Source of the DNA: Selenomonas sp. oral taxon 920
Lineage (GTDB): Bacteria; Bacillota; Negativicutes; Selenomonadales; Selenomonadaceae
Reading direction: 5' to 3'
Length of the DNA stretch: 64,000 nucleotides
NCBI RefSeq assembly: GCF_001717585.1
Contig: NZ_CP017042.1
Location: 533,501-597,500, forward strand
The notes under the pieces were generated by a model. That model made no database searches. It worked only from the letters and a program-made list of their open reading frames with translations, and was not told the DNA's origin. Both the position numbers and the translations under genes were made by a program. Shown here piece by piece: positions 54,935 to 62,858 of this stretch (position 1 is the stretch's first letter; each line of letters starts with the position of its first letter).

Positions 54935-54974
54935 AAGCCCCTTCGGCGCAGCAAATTCGTCGAAGGGGCTTTTT
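54935..54974 (+). terminator. Terminator after htpX
   Basis: AAGCCCCTTCG (54935-54945) pairs with CGAAGGGGCTT (54961-54971), then T tract to 54974. Confidence 0.9.
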
Positions 54975-54990
54975 GTGTTGCTTTACAGAA

Positions 54991-55002
54991 ATTGTATACA
55001 AT
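54991..55002. promoter_or_regulatory. Perfect palindrome ATTGTATACAAT (candidate GntR-type operator)
   Basis: A 12-base perfect palindrome 164 bases upstream of the decaying binding-protein gene. TTGTATACAA resembles operators of FadR/GntR regulators. The rest of 54975-55165 holds a G-rich stretch and AAGGAG but no gene. Confidence 0.35.
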
Positions 55003-55165
55003 GGATATTGAAAACCATAATCGACTTATGTTGATGGGAGGTCTCTTTGGGGGGGAGGGGCTTGACCGAATAAGAGATGTACGGGTGGATGGCGGCAGCC
55101 GGGCGAAGGGATCGTCCGCTGCCGCCGGCTATGGGATGAATTTAAGGAGATTTTAAGGAGGCTTT

Positions 55166-56744
55166 ATGAAAAAAGTGCTTGGAAGGTTTTGGCGGCGACG
55201 CTTGCGCTCGGCGCATCGTTGATTGTCGGCGGCTGCGGAGGATCGAACACGGCGGAGCGTCCGAAGGACGAGATCGTCTATGTCAACTTCCGCGATACGC
55301 GTGACCTCAACCCGCATCTGTTCGCGGGTGAGATGTACGCACAGAAGCTGCTCTACGATACGCTCATCACCATCAATCCGGATGGCACCTATGCGCCCTC
55401 ACTTGCGACAAGCTGGGAGATCAGCCCCGATGGGCTGACGTATACGTTCAAGATCCGTGAGGGCGTTAAATTCACGGACGGCGAGGTCTGCGATGCGCAG
55501 GCAATCCTTGCGAACTTCAATGCGCTGAACGGCTTCAAGGAGCGTTATAAGTGGACGTTCCTGCAGGTGCTCGATCACTTCGAGGTGCCCGCAATACGTT
55601 CGTCATCAAGCTGAAGGAGCCGCGCGGTGCGATGATGACGGAGCTCGGCGTTCTGTGTCCGTTTGCGATGTGCTCGCCGAAGGTCATGAAGAACGGCTTG
55701 ACGAAGGACGGCGTGACGGAGTACATCGGCACGGGTCCGTATAAGCTCGTCGAGCACGTCACGGACGAGTATGCGGTCTTTGAGCGCAACGAAGACTACT
55801 GGGGCGAGAAGCCCGCGATCCGCAAGATCACAGTCAAGGTCATTCCCGACAACCAGACGCGTCTGCTTGCGCTTGAAAAGGGAGAGATCGACCTCATTTT
55901 CGGCAAGAATATGATCGACGGCGATGCGGTCAAGAAGTTCTCGAATATGAAGGGGTATAAGACGGCACTCTCCTCGCCCGCTTCGACGCGAGAGCTCGTG
56001 CTCAACACGACGAACCCCATCCTGAACGATCTGAATGTCCGTCGTGCGCTCAACTACGCGACGAACCGTCAGGCAATCTCGGAGAATATCTTCTATGGCT
56101 TTGAGCCGCCCGCAGAGACGCTCTTTGCAAAGAATGTGCCGTATGCAAACATCGACGTGATGGAGTATAAGTACAATGCCGATACTGCCGGACAGCTCCT
56201 CGAGCAGGCGGGCTGGACGATGGGCGCGGACGGTGTGCGCGAGAAGAACGGGCAGAAGCTCAGTCTCAACCTCCTCTACAACGTCGATTCGGTCATGGAA
56301 AAGACCATCTCGGAGTATCTGCAGGCAGAGTATGCGAAGTTCGGTGTCAAGCTCAATATCGCAGGACAGGAAGAGCAGTCCTACCGTGACAATATGAAGG
56401 CGGGCAACTTCGACATCATCTTCAACATCGTCTGGGGTATGCCGTACGACCCGATGTCCTCGCTTGCGGGCATGACCGAGCCCGTCTACGGTGACTTTGC
56501 TGCACAGCAGGGCATTCCGACGAAGGCGGAGATTGACCGCAATATCCTCATGGCAAACAAGGATACGACCGATGCCGCGCGTCAGGAGCACTACAGCTAT
56601 GTGCTGAAGCAGTTCGCGGAGCAGGCTGCCTACATTCCCATTACGTACGAGGTCAACAAGGCAATCTATCGTGAGGGGCTTGAGGGCGTTCAGTTCACAT
56701 CCTCGCAGTATGAGGTGCCTTTCTGGCTCATGAGCTGGAAGTAA
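55166..56744 (+). pseudogene. Substrate-binding lipoprotein gene with two frameshifts (peptide/nickel ABC family)
   Basis: Homologue of the DppA/NikA binding proteins, broken twice. ATG 55166 after AAGGAGG opens a frame that fails after 18 codons. One extra A in the A6 run (55169-55174) would give MKKSAWKVLAATLALGA and the lipobox IVGGC, a perfect lipoprotein signal. The body then reads correctly (TWEISPDGLTYTFKIREGVKF-type signature) until near 55590. There a single base is missing between EVPA and NTFVIKLKEPRG, and the rest runs in another frame to 56744. Without the two indels the product would be ~525 residues. The downstream permease genes are intact. Either the gene is decaying, or the A6 change is phase variation or sequencing error. 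Confidence 0.8.
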
Positions 56745-56763
56745 TTATTTTTGGATGAGGAGA

Positions 56764-56794
56764 ACTGTCGCGGCAAGCGCGGCAGTCCTTTTCC
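56764..56794 (+). terminator. Intercistronic terminator-like hairpin
   Basis: ACTG-T-CGCG (56764-56772) pairs with CGCG-G-CAGT (56778-56786), followed by CCTTTTCC. Expected to lower expression of the permease genes relative to the binding protein. Confidence 0.55.
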
Positions 56795-56826
56795 TGCGTT
56801 CTATGCGCAATAGAAATGGTGTGACT

Positions 56827-57765
56827 ATGAAACAGTATATCATTCGGCGCGTTCTGCTGACGATTCCGCTGCTCGTTGCGATTTCGTTTGTCTGCTTCGC
56901 GCTCATCAGTCTCATCCCCTCCGATTCCGCCGAGGTGGCACTGCGCGTGCGCCAGATCCCCGTCATCAGCGACGAGATGATCGCCGAGACACGGGCGGAG
57001 CTGGGGCTGGACAAGCCGTATCTCATTCGCTATCTCACATGGGTGTGGAATGTGCTGCACGGGGATTTTGGCTTCAGCTATGTCAACCCACTGCGCAGCG
57101 TCGCGGATGAGCTGCTGCGCTGTCTGCCGGCGACGCTCGAGCTGGCGGGGGCGTCGCTCGTTCTCGTCATCCTGATTTCGCTGCCGGTCGGATTCCTCTG
57201 TGCGGTCTACAAGAACACGCTGATCGACAAGGCTGTGCGTCTCTTTGTCTTTATGACGACGGCGATGCCCGCATACTGGATCGGACTTCTCCTCATGTGG
57301 CTGGTCGCCATCGAGATGAACCTCCTGCCGACGAGCGGGAACAAGGGCTTTGACTCGTTCATCCTGCCCGCCTTTACCGTGGCACTGACGTACATTTCGA
57401 CGTACATCCGCCTGATCCGCAACAATATGCTCGAAAATATGAAGCAGGACTATGTGAAATACGCGCGCGTGCGCGGCATCCGTCAGCGTGTGATCCTTGT
57501 GAAGCACATCCTGCGGAACTCGCTGCATACGTGTTTTGTCGCAATCGGCATGAGCATTCCGCAGTTCATCGCGGGGACGATTGTCGTTGAGAATGTCTTT
57601 GCGTGGCCGGGGCTCGGAACGCTCTGCATCAAGTCGATTTTCAATCGGGACTATCCCATCATTCAGATGTACGTGCTGTTCATTGGCGTGCTGTTTGTCA
57701 TGTTCAATCTGATTTTCGACATTTTGCAGACACTCGCCGATCCGCGTGTGAGAGAGGGGGAGTAA
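56827..57765 (+). CDS. ABC transporter permease (DppB type) of the decaying operon
   Basis: Inner-membrane permease, 312 residues, intact. It begins MKQYIIRRVLLTIPLLVAIS with the first membrane segment. ELGLDKPYLIRYLTWVWNVL and DFGFSYVNPLRSV follow, then five segments, the EAA loop RVRGIRQRVILVKHILRNSL near 217, and the end ILQTLADPRVREGE. The frame is open to 56755, but ATG 56827 gives the family N-terminus; its ribosome-binding site is weak (GGTGTG). The next permease starts 1 base after the stop. Confidence 0.9.
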   Translation: MKQYIIRRVLLTIPLLVAISFVCFALISLIPSDSAEVALRVRQIPVISDEMIAETRAELGLDKPYLIRYLTWVWNVLHGDFGFSYVNPLRSVADELLRCLPATLELAGASLVLVILISLPVGFLCAVYKNTLIDKAVRLFVFMTTAMPAYWIGLLLMWLVAIEMNLLPTSGNKGFDSFILPAFTVALTYISTYIRLIRNNMLENMKQDYVKYARVRGIRQRVILVKHILRNSLHTCFVAIGMSIPQFIAGTIVVENVFAWPGLGTLCIKSIFNRDYPIIQMYVLFIGVLFVMFNLIFDILQTLADPRVREGE

Positions 57766-57766
57766 C

Positions 57767-58591
57767 GTGCTCGACAGATTTCTGCACAACCGCACGGCGA
57801 TGGGGACGACGATCTTCCTCGGTATCATTGTGCTTCTGGGCATCCTCGCACCGTGGATCAGCCCGCACGATCCCTACGCGAACAACATTGCGAACAAATT
57901 TGCCGGCTTTAGCTGGGAGTATCCGCTCGGCACGGATCAGCTCGGCCGCTGCATTCTCCCGCGCATGCTCGACGGCATCCGCCCGACGCTCGGGCTTGCC
58001 GCGCTCACGATGCTCGGCACGATCGGCCTTGGTGCGTTTATGGGGCTGTGTGCCGGCTACTTCCGCGGGGCGGTGGACGAGGTCATCATGCGCATCGTCG
58101 ATGTCATGCTCTCGTTCCCAAGCCAGATCATGGTGTTTGCCATTGTCGCACTCCTCGGCGTGGATGTCCGCAACATCATCCTCGCGCAGGTGTTCATCAA
58201 GTGGGCGTGGTATGCACGCATGATCCGAACGGGTGTCATTCAGCACCGCGACAAAAACTTTATCTCGTTCAGCCGCGTGGTCGGTACGAGCAACAGCTTC
58301 ATCCTCATGCGCCATCTGCTGCCCTCGATAGCGGCGGATCTCGCCGTCCTCGCGAGCCTTGACATCGGCTGGGCGATCATCAACATCTCGACGATGTCCT
58401 TCCTCGGTCTCGGCGTGCAGGCACCGATTCCCGAATGGGGCGCGATGCTCAACGAGGCGAAGAACGTCCTCACGACGAACCCCATCCAGATGCTTGCGCC
58501 CGGTATCGCCATTGTCTCCGTCGTCACGGCGTTCAATCTGCTCGGCGATGCCATCCGCGACGTGCTCGACCCGAAGGAGGTGCGCTCATGA
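57767..58591 (+). CDS. ABC transporter permease (DppC type) of the decaying operon
   Basis: Inner-membrane permease, 274 residues, intact. An early membrane segment, then PLGTDQLGRCILPRMLDGIR, the DppC hallmark near 50. The EAA loop is FSRVVGTSNSFILMRHLLPS near 168, and the protein ends GDAIRDVLDPKEVRS. GTG 57767 follows GAGAGGGGGAG. The last codon overlaps the next start (ATGA), coupling translation to the ATPase remnant. Confidence 0.9.
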   Translation: MLDRFLHNRTAMGTTIFLGIIVLLGILAPWISPHDPYANNIANKFAGFSWEYPLGTDQLGRCILPRMLDGIRPTLGLAALTMLGTIGLGAFMGLCAGYFRGAVDEVIMRIVDVMLSFPSQIMVFAIVALLGVDVRNIILAQVFIKWAWYARMIRTGVIQHRDKNFISFSRVVGTSNSFILMRHLLPSIAADLAVLASLDIGWAIINISTMSFLGLGVQAPIPEWGAMLNEAKNVLTTNPIQMLAPGIAIVSVVTAFNLLGDAIRDVLDPKEVRS

Positions 58592-59052
58592 GTGAAGGAA
58601 AAAACGTCATTGAGGTCAAGAACCTGCGGGCTGTCGTGCATGAGGAGGGGCAGGACATCACCCTGCTCCATGACAGCAGTTTCGTCGTTCGTGAGGGCGA
58701 ATGCCTCGGCATTCTCGGTGAGTCGGGCAGCGGCAAGAGCCTCTGCATTGCGCGGGCGATTGCGTGTCGGAGCGAGCTGATCCTCTTTGACGAGGCGGTG
58801 TCTTCCCTCGACGCGCATACGCAGGTACAGAACATGGATCTCCTGCTCGACCTCAAGGAAAAACTCGGTCTGACCTATATTTTCATCACGCACGACCTCA
58901 CTTCGATCACCTACTTCTGCAGCCGCGTCATCTTCCTCAAGGACGGCAGCGTCGTTGCGGATTCGCCCGTCAGCGAGCTGTCGAAACTCGACGTGCCCTA
59001 CGCAAAAGAATTGCTCGGTGCGGTGCTTGATTTCAATGCGGAGAGTGCGTAA
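58588..59052 (+). pseudogene. ABC ATPase remnant with internal deletion
   Basis: A 154-residue open frame that joins the start of one nucleotide-binding domain to the end of another. Residues 1-50 run to an intact Walker A (LGESGSGKS), then the next residues are LCIARAIACRSELILFDEAVSSLD, which normally follow the LSGGQ signature ~100 residues later. The Q-loop and signature are gone. The second part resembles the DppF/NikE (second) ATPase, so the deletion may span two former domains. The His-loop IFITHDLTS is kept. The product cannot form a normal ATP sandwich. Confidence 0.75.
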
Positions 59053-59059
59053 ACATGGG

Positions 59060-59098
59060 AAGCCTATCACACGGAAAGCCTGTGAGATAGGCTTTTTT
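59060..59098 (+). terminator. Terminator after the decaying operon
   Basis: AAGCCTATC (59060-59068) pairs with GATAGGCTT (59085-59093) with partly paired interior, then T tract. Confidence 0.85.
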
Positions 59099-59122
59099 GT
59101 TGCCTGCAGTGATGTGTGAATC

Positions 59123-59157
59123 TTGAGTTTTGCACATAATTATGCTATATTAGCATA
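59123..59157 (+). promoter_or_regulatory. Promoter and palindromic operator of the toxin-antitoxin operon
   Basis: TTGAGT (59123-59128), 17-base spacer, TATATT (59146-59151). The -10 box lies inside TATGCTA-TAT-TAGCATA (59141-59157), a perfect 7-bp inverted repeat, as expected for autorepression by a Phd-type antitoxin. Confidence 0.65.
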
Positions 59158-59175
59158 CAGAGAGGAGGGGGTGTT

Positions 59176-59445
59176 ATGCCACAGATTCGACCAATTACCG
59201 ATCTCAGAAACACAACGGAGATTTCTGCGCTCTGCCATGCAAAGCGTGAACCGCTGTTCATCACGAAGAACGGCTATGGCGATTTGGTTGTCATGAGCAT
59301 CGAGATGTACGAGGAAATGCTCGATGCGGCGCGGGTGGATGCCGCGATCCATGCGGCGGAGGAGGAGTATGAGGCGGACGGCGTCCTGATGGATGCACGG
59401 GAAGCTCTTTCCTCTCTGCGGAGGAAGCATTTTGGAGCGGTATGA
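59176..59445 (+). CDS. Phd/YefM-family antitoxin
   Basis: An 89-residue antitoxin. The N-terminal DNA-binding/dimer domain reads IRPITDLRNTTEISALCHA, then EPLFITKNGYGDLVVMSIEMYEEM, the YefM/Phd signature. The acidic and flexible C-terminal part (VDAAIHAAEEEYEADG) should wrap the toxin. ATG 59176 follows GAGAGGAGGGGG. It overlaps the toxin start by 14 bases, the usual arrangement. The promoter carries a perfect palindrome. Confidence 0.88.
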   Translation: MPQIRPITDLRNTTEISALCHAKREPLFITKNGYGDLVVMSIEMYEEMLDAARVDAAIHAAEEEYEADGVLMDAREALSSLRRKHFGAV

Positions 59446-59734
59446 TGTAAAGCTCTATGCGCGTGCCTATCAGGACTTGGATGAGATCTATGCCTACATT
59501 GCGGGTCATCTGTTAAATCCATCTGCTGCAACGCAGCTCATCGACGCATTGGATGCAGCGATATGCAGCTTGGAGCAGCAGTCTGAACGCGGTGCTCTTC
59601 GCCGCACGGGTGCATATGCAAATAGGGGATATCGTCAGCTCTTTGTGAAAAACTACGTTATCATTTATCGTGTTCTGAAAGAGCTCAAGCAAGTCCATAT
59701 TGTCACGATATGTTATATGTCGCATATGATCTAA
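59432..59734 (+). CDS. RelE/ParE-family toxin
   Basis: A 100-residue toxin of the RelE/ParE fold, which either cuts mRNA on the ribosome or inhibits gyrase. Family features: [34 protein letters not shown], and the C-terminal strands [15 protein letters not shown] and [11 protein letters not shown]. The [11 protein letters not shown] pattern occurs in both branches, so the target is undecided. The frame is open to 59393, but TTG 59432 has GCGGAGGAAG at good spacing and gives the usual N-terminus. Confidence 0.85.
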   Translation: MERYDVKLYARAYQDLDEIYAYIAGHLLNPSAATQLIDALDAAICSLEQQSERGALRRTGAYANRGYRQLFVKNYVIIYRVLKELKQVHIVTICYMSHMI

Positions 59735-59769
59735 TTGTCATGGCAATCATAATTTTAGGAGGAAAATCT

Positions 59770-60477
59770 ATGAGTTCACTGCACATTGCTGCCGAAAAGG
59801 GCGAGATCGCCGAGCGTATCCTGCTGCCGGGTGATCCCCTGCGTGCAAAGTTTATCGCGGAGAATTTCCTGGAGGGGGCGAAGGAGTACACCTCCATCCG
59901 CAACATCCTCGGCTATACAGGCACGTACAAGGGCGTTCCAGTCTCAGTGCAGGGCACGGGCATGGGCATGCCGTCGATCTCCATCTATGTGAATGAGCTG
60001 ATGGACTGCTACGGCGTTCAGAAGCTCATTCGCGTCGGCACCTGCGGCGGCATGCACGAGAAGGTAAAGCTGCGCGACGTATTCATCGCGCAGGGCGCAA
60101 CGACGGACTCGGGCATGATTCGGAGCATCTTTGGCGGCTCGATCAACTATGCACCGCTCGCGGACTACGAGCTGCTCTCCGCCGCTGTGGAGAATGCAAA
60201 GAAGCTGAACCTCCCCGTGCGCGTCGGCAATGTCATCTCCGTCGACCGTTTCTACGATGAGGAGATCGACAATGCGAAGCTGCGTCAGTACGGTGTGCTC
60301 GCGGTCGAGATGGAGGCGGCGGCACTCTATACGCTCTCGGCGAAGTATGGACGGCAGGCACTCGCGCTCTTTACCGTCAGCGATCATCTGCTGCGAGACG
60401 AACACTGCACGGCAGAGGAGCGACAGACGACGTTCAACGATATGATCAAGATCGCACTTGAGACAGCGATTGGCTGA
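59770..60477 (+). CDS. deoD: Purine-nucleoside phosphorylase, DeoD type
   Basis: Cleaves purine (deoxy)nucleosides with phosphate in salvage. The 235-residue hexameric-type protein has [21 protein letters not shown] (phosphate site), [16 protein letters not shown] near 64, IRVGTCGGM near 86, the substrate segment [16 protein letters not shown] near 178, and TVSDHL with the catalytic Asp near 204. The frame is open to 59710, inside the toxin gene; ATG 59770 follows TTTAGGAGGAAAA. It lies 35 bases after the toxin stop. Confidence 0.95.
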   Translation: MSSLHIAAEKGEIAERILLPGDPLRAKFIAENFLEGAKEYTSIRNILGYTGTYKGVPVSVQGTGMGMPSISIYVNELMDCYGVQKLIRVGTCGGMHEKVKLRDVFIAQGATTDSGMIRSIFGGSINYAPLADYELLSAAVENAKKLNLPVRVGNVISVDRFYDEEIDNAKLRQYGVLAVEMEAAALYTLSAKYGRQALALFTVSDHLLRDEHCTAEERQTTFNDMIKIALETAIG

Positions 60478-60502
60478 ACGCATACCACACACAGATATCA
60501 AG

Positions 60503-60548
60503 GATTGCTGCGTGGATCTCGTAAGGGACGCATGCAGCAATCTTTTTA
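60503..60548 (+). terminator. Terminator after deoD
   Basis: GATTGCTGC (60503-60511) pairs with GCAGCAATC (60534-60542), then T5. Confidence 0.85.
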
Positions 60549-60598
60549 TATGGATGATTTTGAATGGTACTCACGTAATTATCATCAAAAGTTTAAAA

Positions 60599-60610
60599 GA
60601 AAACGTTTGC
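60599..60610. promoter_or_regulatory. Operator 1 of the beta-galactoside operon
   Basis: GAAAACGTTTGC, a near-palindrome centred on ACGT like LacI/GalR-family or CcpA sites, overlapping the -35 box. Flanking A and T runs match operator 2. Confidence 0.65.
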
Positions 60611-60635
60611 TTTTTGGAAAATGATGGAGTATAAT
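60607..60635 (+). promoter_or_regulatory. Promoter of the beta-galactoside operon
   Basis: TTGCTT (60607-60612), 17-base spacer, TATAAT (60630-60635). Confidence 0.72.
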
Positions 60636-60650
60636 GAAAACCGTAAGAAA

Positions 60651-60662
60651 GAAAACGTTTAC
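60651..60662. promoter_or_regulatory. Operator 2 of the beta-galactoside operon
   Basis: GAAAACGTTTAC, 11 of 12 bases identical to operator 1 and 52 bases (five helical turns) from it, just after the expected transcription start. Confidence 0.65.
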
Positions 60663-60709
60663 TTTTCCAAAAAACCTTTTCCTTTTTATCATTTTCAAGA
60701 GTTGTTTGT

Positions 60710-60731
60710 GGGAAACGTTCATCCGTTTCCC
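60710..60731. promoter_or_regulatory. Inverted repeat before the first gene of the operon
   Basis: GGGAAACG (60710-60717) and CGTTTCCC (60724-60731), perfect, 6-base spacer. It shares the GAAACGTT core with operators 1 and 2 and could also fold in the mRNA close to the ribosome-binding site. Confidence 0.5.
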
Positions 60732-60751
60732 ATGATGAAGGAGGGAGTCAC

Positions 60752-61357
60752 ATGGAGGAGAAGAAATTCATCCTCACAATCAGCCGTCGGTACGGCTGCG
60801 GCGGACGGGAACTCGCGAACATTCTCGCCGAGAAACTGGGCGTTCATCTCTACGATCGCCAGATTGTCCATCTCGCGGCGGCAAAGCTCGGCATCAACGA
60901 TTTGCATGAGAAGGAACTGCTCGAGCTTGAGAACACGGTGAAGCCGCTTGCATCGCGCTTCATTCCGTTCCATTCGTTCGGCATGGCGATGGGGGAGTCC
61001 AGCCAGGGGATGTTCATGGCGGAGTCGAATGTCATCCGCAAACTTGCCGATGACGGTCCGTGCATCTTCCTCGGGCGCTGCGCGGACTATGCGCTCCGGA
61101 AGCGCGACGATGTGTTTTCCATCTTCGTCTGTGCGGACGACGACTACCGTGAGGAGCGCGGACGCACGGTCTACGAGGGCAAGACGCTCAAGGAGATGGA
61201 TCGCGAGGACGAGAAACGCGCGCGCTACTATGACTACTATACGGGGCGCAAGTGGGGCGACGGCGCACACTACGATCTCGTTGTGAATGCGGGGCGTGCG
61301 CCGCTCGCGCAGATTGCGGACGGTATCATTGCCTACATCCGCACGGTCAAAGGCTGA
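60752..61357 (+). CDS. Cytidylate-kinase-like protein
   Basis: A 201-residue P-loop kinase-like protein of the Cytidylate_kin2 group. The N-terminus ILTISRRYGCGGRELANILAE carries a phosphate-binding loop modified from GxxGxGK to YGCGGRE, typical of this group. CIFLGRCADYALRKRDDVFSIFV near 103 and a C-terminal YYTGRKWGDGAHYDLVVNAG are further hallmarks. Family members are widely found beside transporters; their substrate is not established. ATG 60752 follows AAGGAGGGAG. The symporter gene starts 12 bases downstream, so it is the first gene of the galactoside operon. Confidence 0.8.
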   Translation: MEEKKFILTISRRYGCGGRELANILAEKLGVHLYDRQIVHLAAAKLGINDLHEKELLELENTVKPLASRFIPFHSFGMAMGESSQGMFMAESNVIRKLADDGPCIFLGRCADYALRKRDDVFSIFVCADDDYREERGRTVYEGKTLKEMDREDEKRARYYDYYTGRKWGDGAHYDLVVNAGRAPLAQIADGIIAYIRTVKG

Positions 61358-61369
61358 GGAGGGCTTCCC

Positions 61370-62791
61370 ATGTCGGACAAAAAGAGCAAGTTCTGGCCGC
61401 GCATCGCTTATTCCTGCGGCACGTTTGGACACGATGTGTTCTATGCAATGCTCGGTACATACTTCATGATCTTTGTCACGAGCAATCTGTTCCACTCTGA
61501 CAATCACGAGCACGATGCCTATATGATCGGCATTGTGACGACGATTATCCTTGTACTGCGCATCGGAGAACTCTTTCTTGATCCCTTTATCGGCAATACG
61601 ATTGACAAGACGAAGACGCGTTGGGGCAAGTTCAAGCCGTGGGTTATCGTAGGTGCATTCGTTGCGGCAATCGCGCTGGCGATTCTCTTCACGGATATGG
61701 GCGGGCTGACGGTATCGAATCCGATGCTCTATCTCGTCCTCTTCGCACTGCTCTATCTCATTATGGATATTTTTTACTCTGCAAAGGATGTTGCGATCTG
61801 GTCGATGATTCCCGCGCTCTCGTTCGACTCGCGTGAGCGCGAGGTGACGGCGACCTACGCGCGTATCGGCTCGGTGTTCGGCGGTCAGCTGGTCACGGCG
61901 ATCGTCATGCCTGTCGTGCTCTACTTTTCACTGAACGAGAACGGCGGCGCGGGCGACTCTGCGGGGTGGTTTGCGTTTGCGGTCATCGGCGGCGGCATCG
62001 CAACGCTTGGCGCGATTATCCTCGGCCTTGGGACAAAGGAGGAGGACTCTGCGCTGCGCGAGAATAAGACGGAGACCTCGTTCAAGGACGTGTTCTCGAT
62101 CCTCATCAAGAATGATCAGCTGCTCTGGGTGGCGATTGCGTATCTTGTTTTTGGTCTTGGGCAGAATGTCATCAATAATTTCAACCTCTATTACTTTATC
62201 TATGTGCTCGGCGACGCGAAGCAGTTCTCGTTCCTCGGCATCATCAACGTCATCATCGGCTTGCTCGCCGTGGCGCTCTTCCCGACGCTGACGATGAAGT
62301 TCAGCCGTCGAAAGCTCTTCTTTGCCTCGGTTGCTGTGATGCTCCTCGGGATCGTGCTTTATTCCATGGCGGGTACGAGCGTTCTTATGACGCTCTTTGC
62401 CGCAGGACTCTTTGCCCTGCCGCAGCCGCTGATCTTTCTCGTCGTGCTCATGACGATCACGGATACGGTCGAGTATGGGCAGCTGAAGCTCGGCCATCGT
62501 GATGAGGCGCTTGTCCTCTGCGTGCGTCCGCTGGTGGACAAGCTCGCGGGTGCGATCACAAGCGGCATGATCGGCATTACGGCGATCTGGGTCGGCATGA
62601 CGACGGGCGCAACGGCGGCGACGATTACGCCGGAGAACCTCTTCAACTTCAAGCTCGTCATGTTTGCGCTTCCGTTCGTTCTCATTCTGCTCGGTGCGAT
62701 TATCTACCGTGCGAAGGTGACACTGACGGAAGCAGAGCACGCGCGCATCGTGGAGGAACTCGAGGAGAAATGGGATGAAATGAATAAGTAA
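61370..62791 (+). CDS. GPH-family sugar:cation symporter (MelB/LacS-like)
   Basis: Glycoside-pentoside-hexuronide symporter, 473 residues, 12 predicted segments. The N-terminus KFWPRIAYSCGTFGHDVFYAM and the cation-site loop LFLDPFIGNTIDKTKTRWGKFKPW near 68 are diagnostic. The second-half motif TDTVEYGQLKLGHRDEAL near 363 is also characteristic. It lacks the C-terminal IIA-like domain of streptococcal LacS. Its place before lacZ makes lactose or another beta-galactoside the likely substrate, carried with Na+ or H+. ATG 61370 follows GAGGAGGG. Confidence 0.9.
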   Translation: MSDKKSKFWPRIAYSCGTFGHDVFYAMLGTYFMIFVTSNLFHSDNHEHDAYMIGIVTTIILVLRIGELFLDPFIGNTIDKTKTRWGKFKPWVIVGAFVAAIALAILFTDMGGLTVSNPMLYLVLFALLYLIMDIFYSAKDVAIWSMIPALSFDSREREVTATYARIGSVFGGQLVTAIVMPVVLYFSLNENGGAGDSAGWFAFAVIGGGIATLGAIILGLGTKEEDSALRENKTETSFKDVFSILIKNDQLLWVAIAYLVFGLGQNVINNFNLYYFIYVLGDAKQFSFLGIINVIIGLLAVALFPTLTMKFSRRKLFFASVAVMLLGIVLYSMAGTSVLMTLFAAGLFALPQPLIFLVVLMTITDTVEYGQLKLGHRDEALVLCVRPLVDKLAGAITSGMIGITAIWVGMTTGATAATITPENLFNFKLVMFALPFVLILLGAIIYRAKVTLTEAEHARIVEELEEKWDEMNK

Positions 62792-62811
62792 TCCTGTGGT
62801 AACATTTGTGG

Positions 62812-62838
62812 AAGCGGTCGCTAGCGACCGCTTTCTTT
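62812..62838 (+). terminator. Palindromic hairpin between symporter gene and lacZ
   Basis: A 22-base perfect palindrome (62812-62833) followed by TCTTT; partial terminator or stability element just before the lacZ ribosome-binding site. Confidence 0.6.
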
Positions 62839-62858
62839 GCAGAAACGGAGGTCTTGAC

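Noticed and set aside
55166-55222. ATG 55166 short peptide as a real leader peptide
   Set aside because: The 18-codon product is explained better as the start of the binding protein put out of frame by one missing A, since the +1 frame gives a perfect lipoprotein signal.
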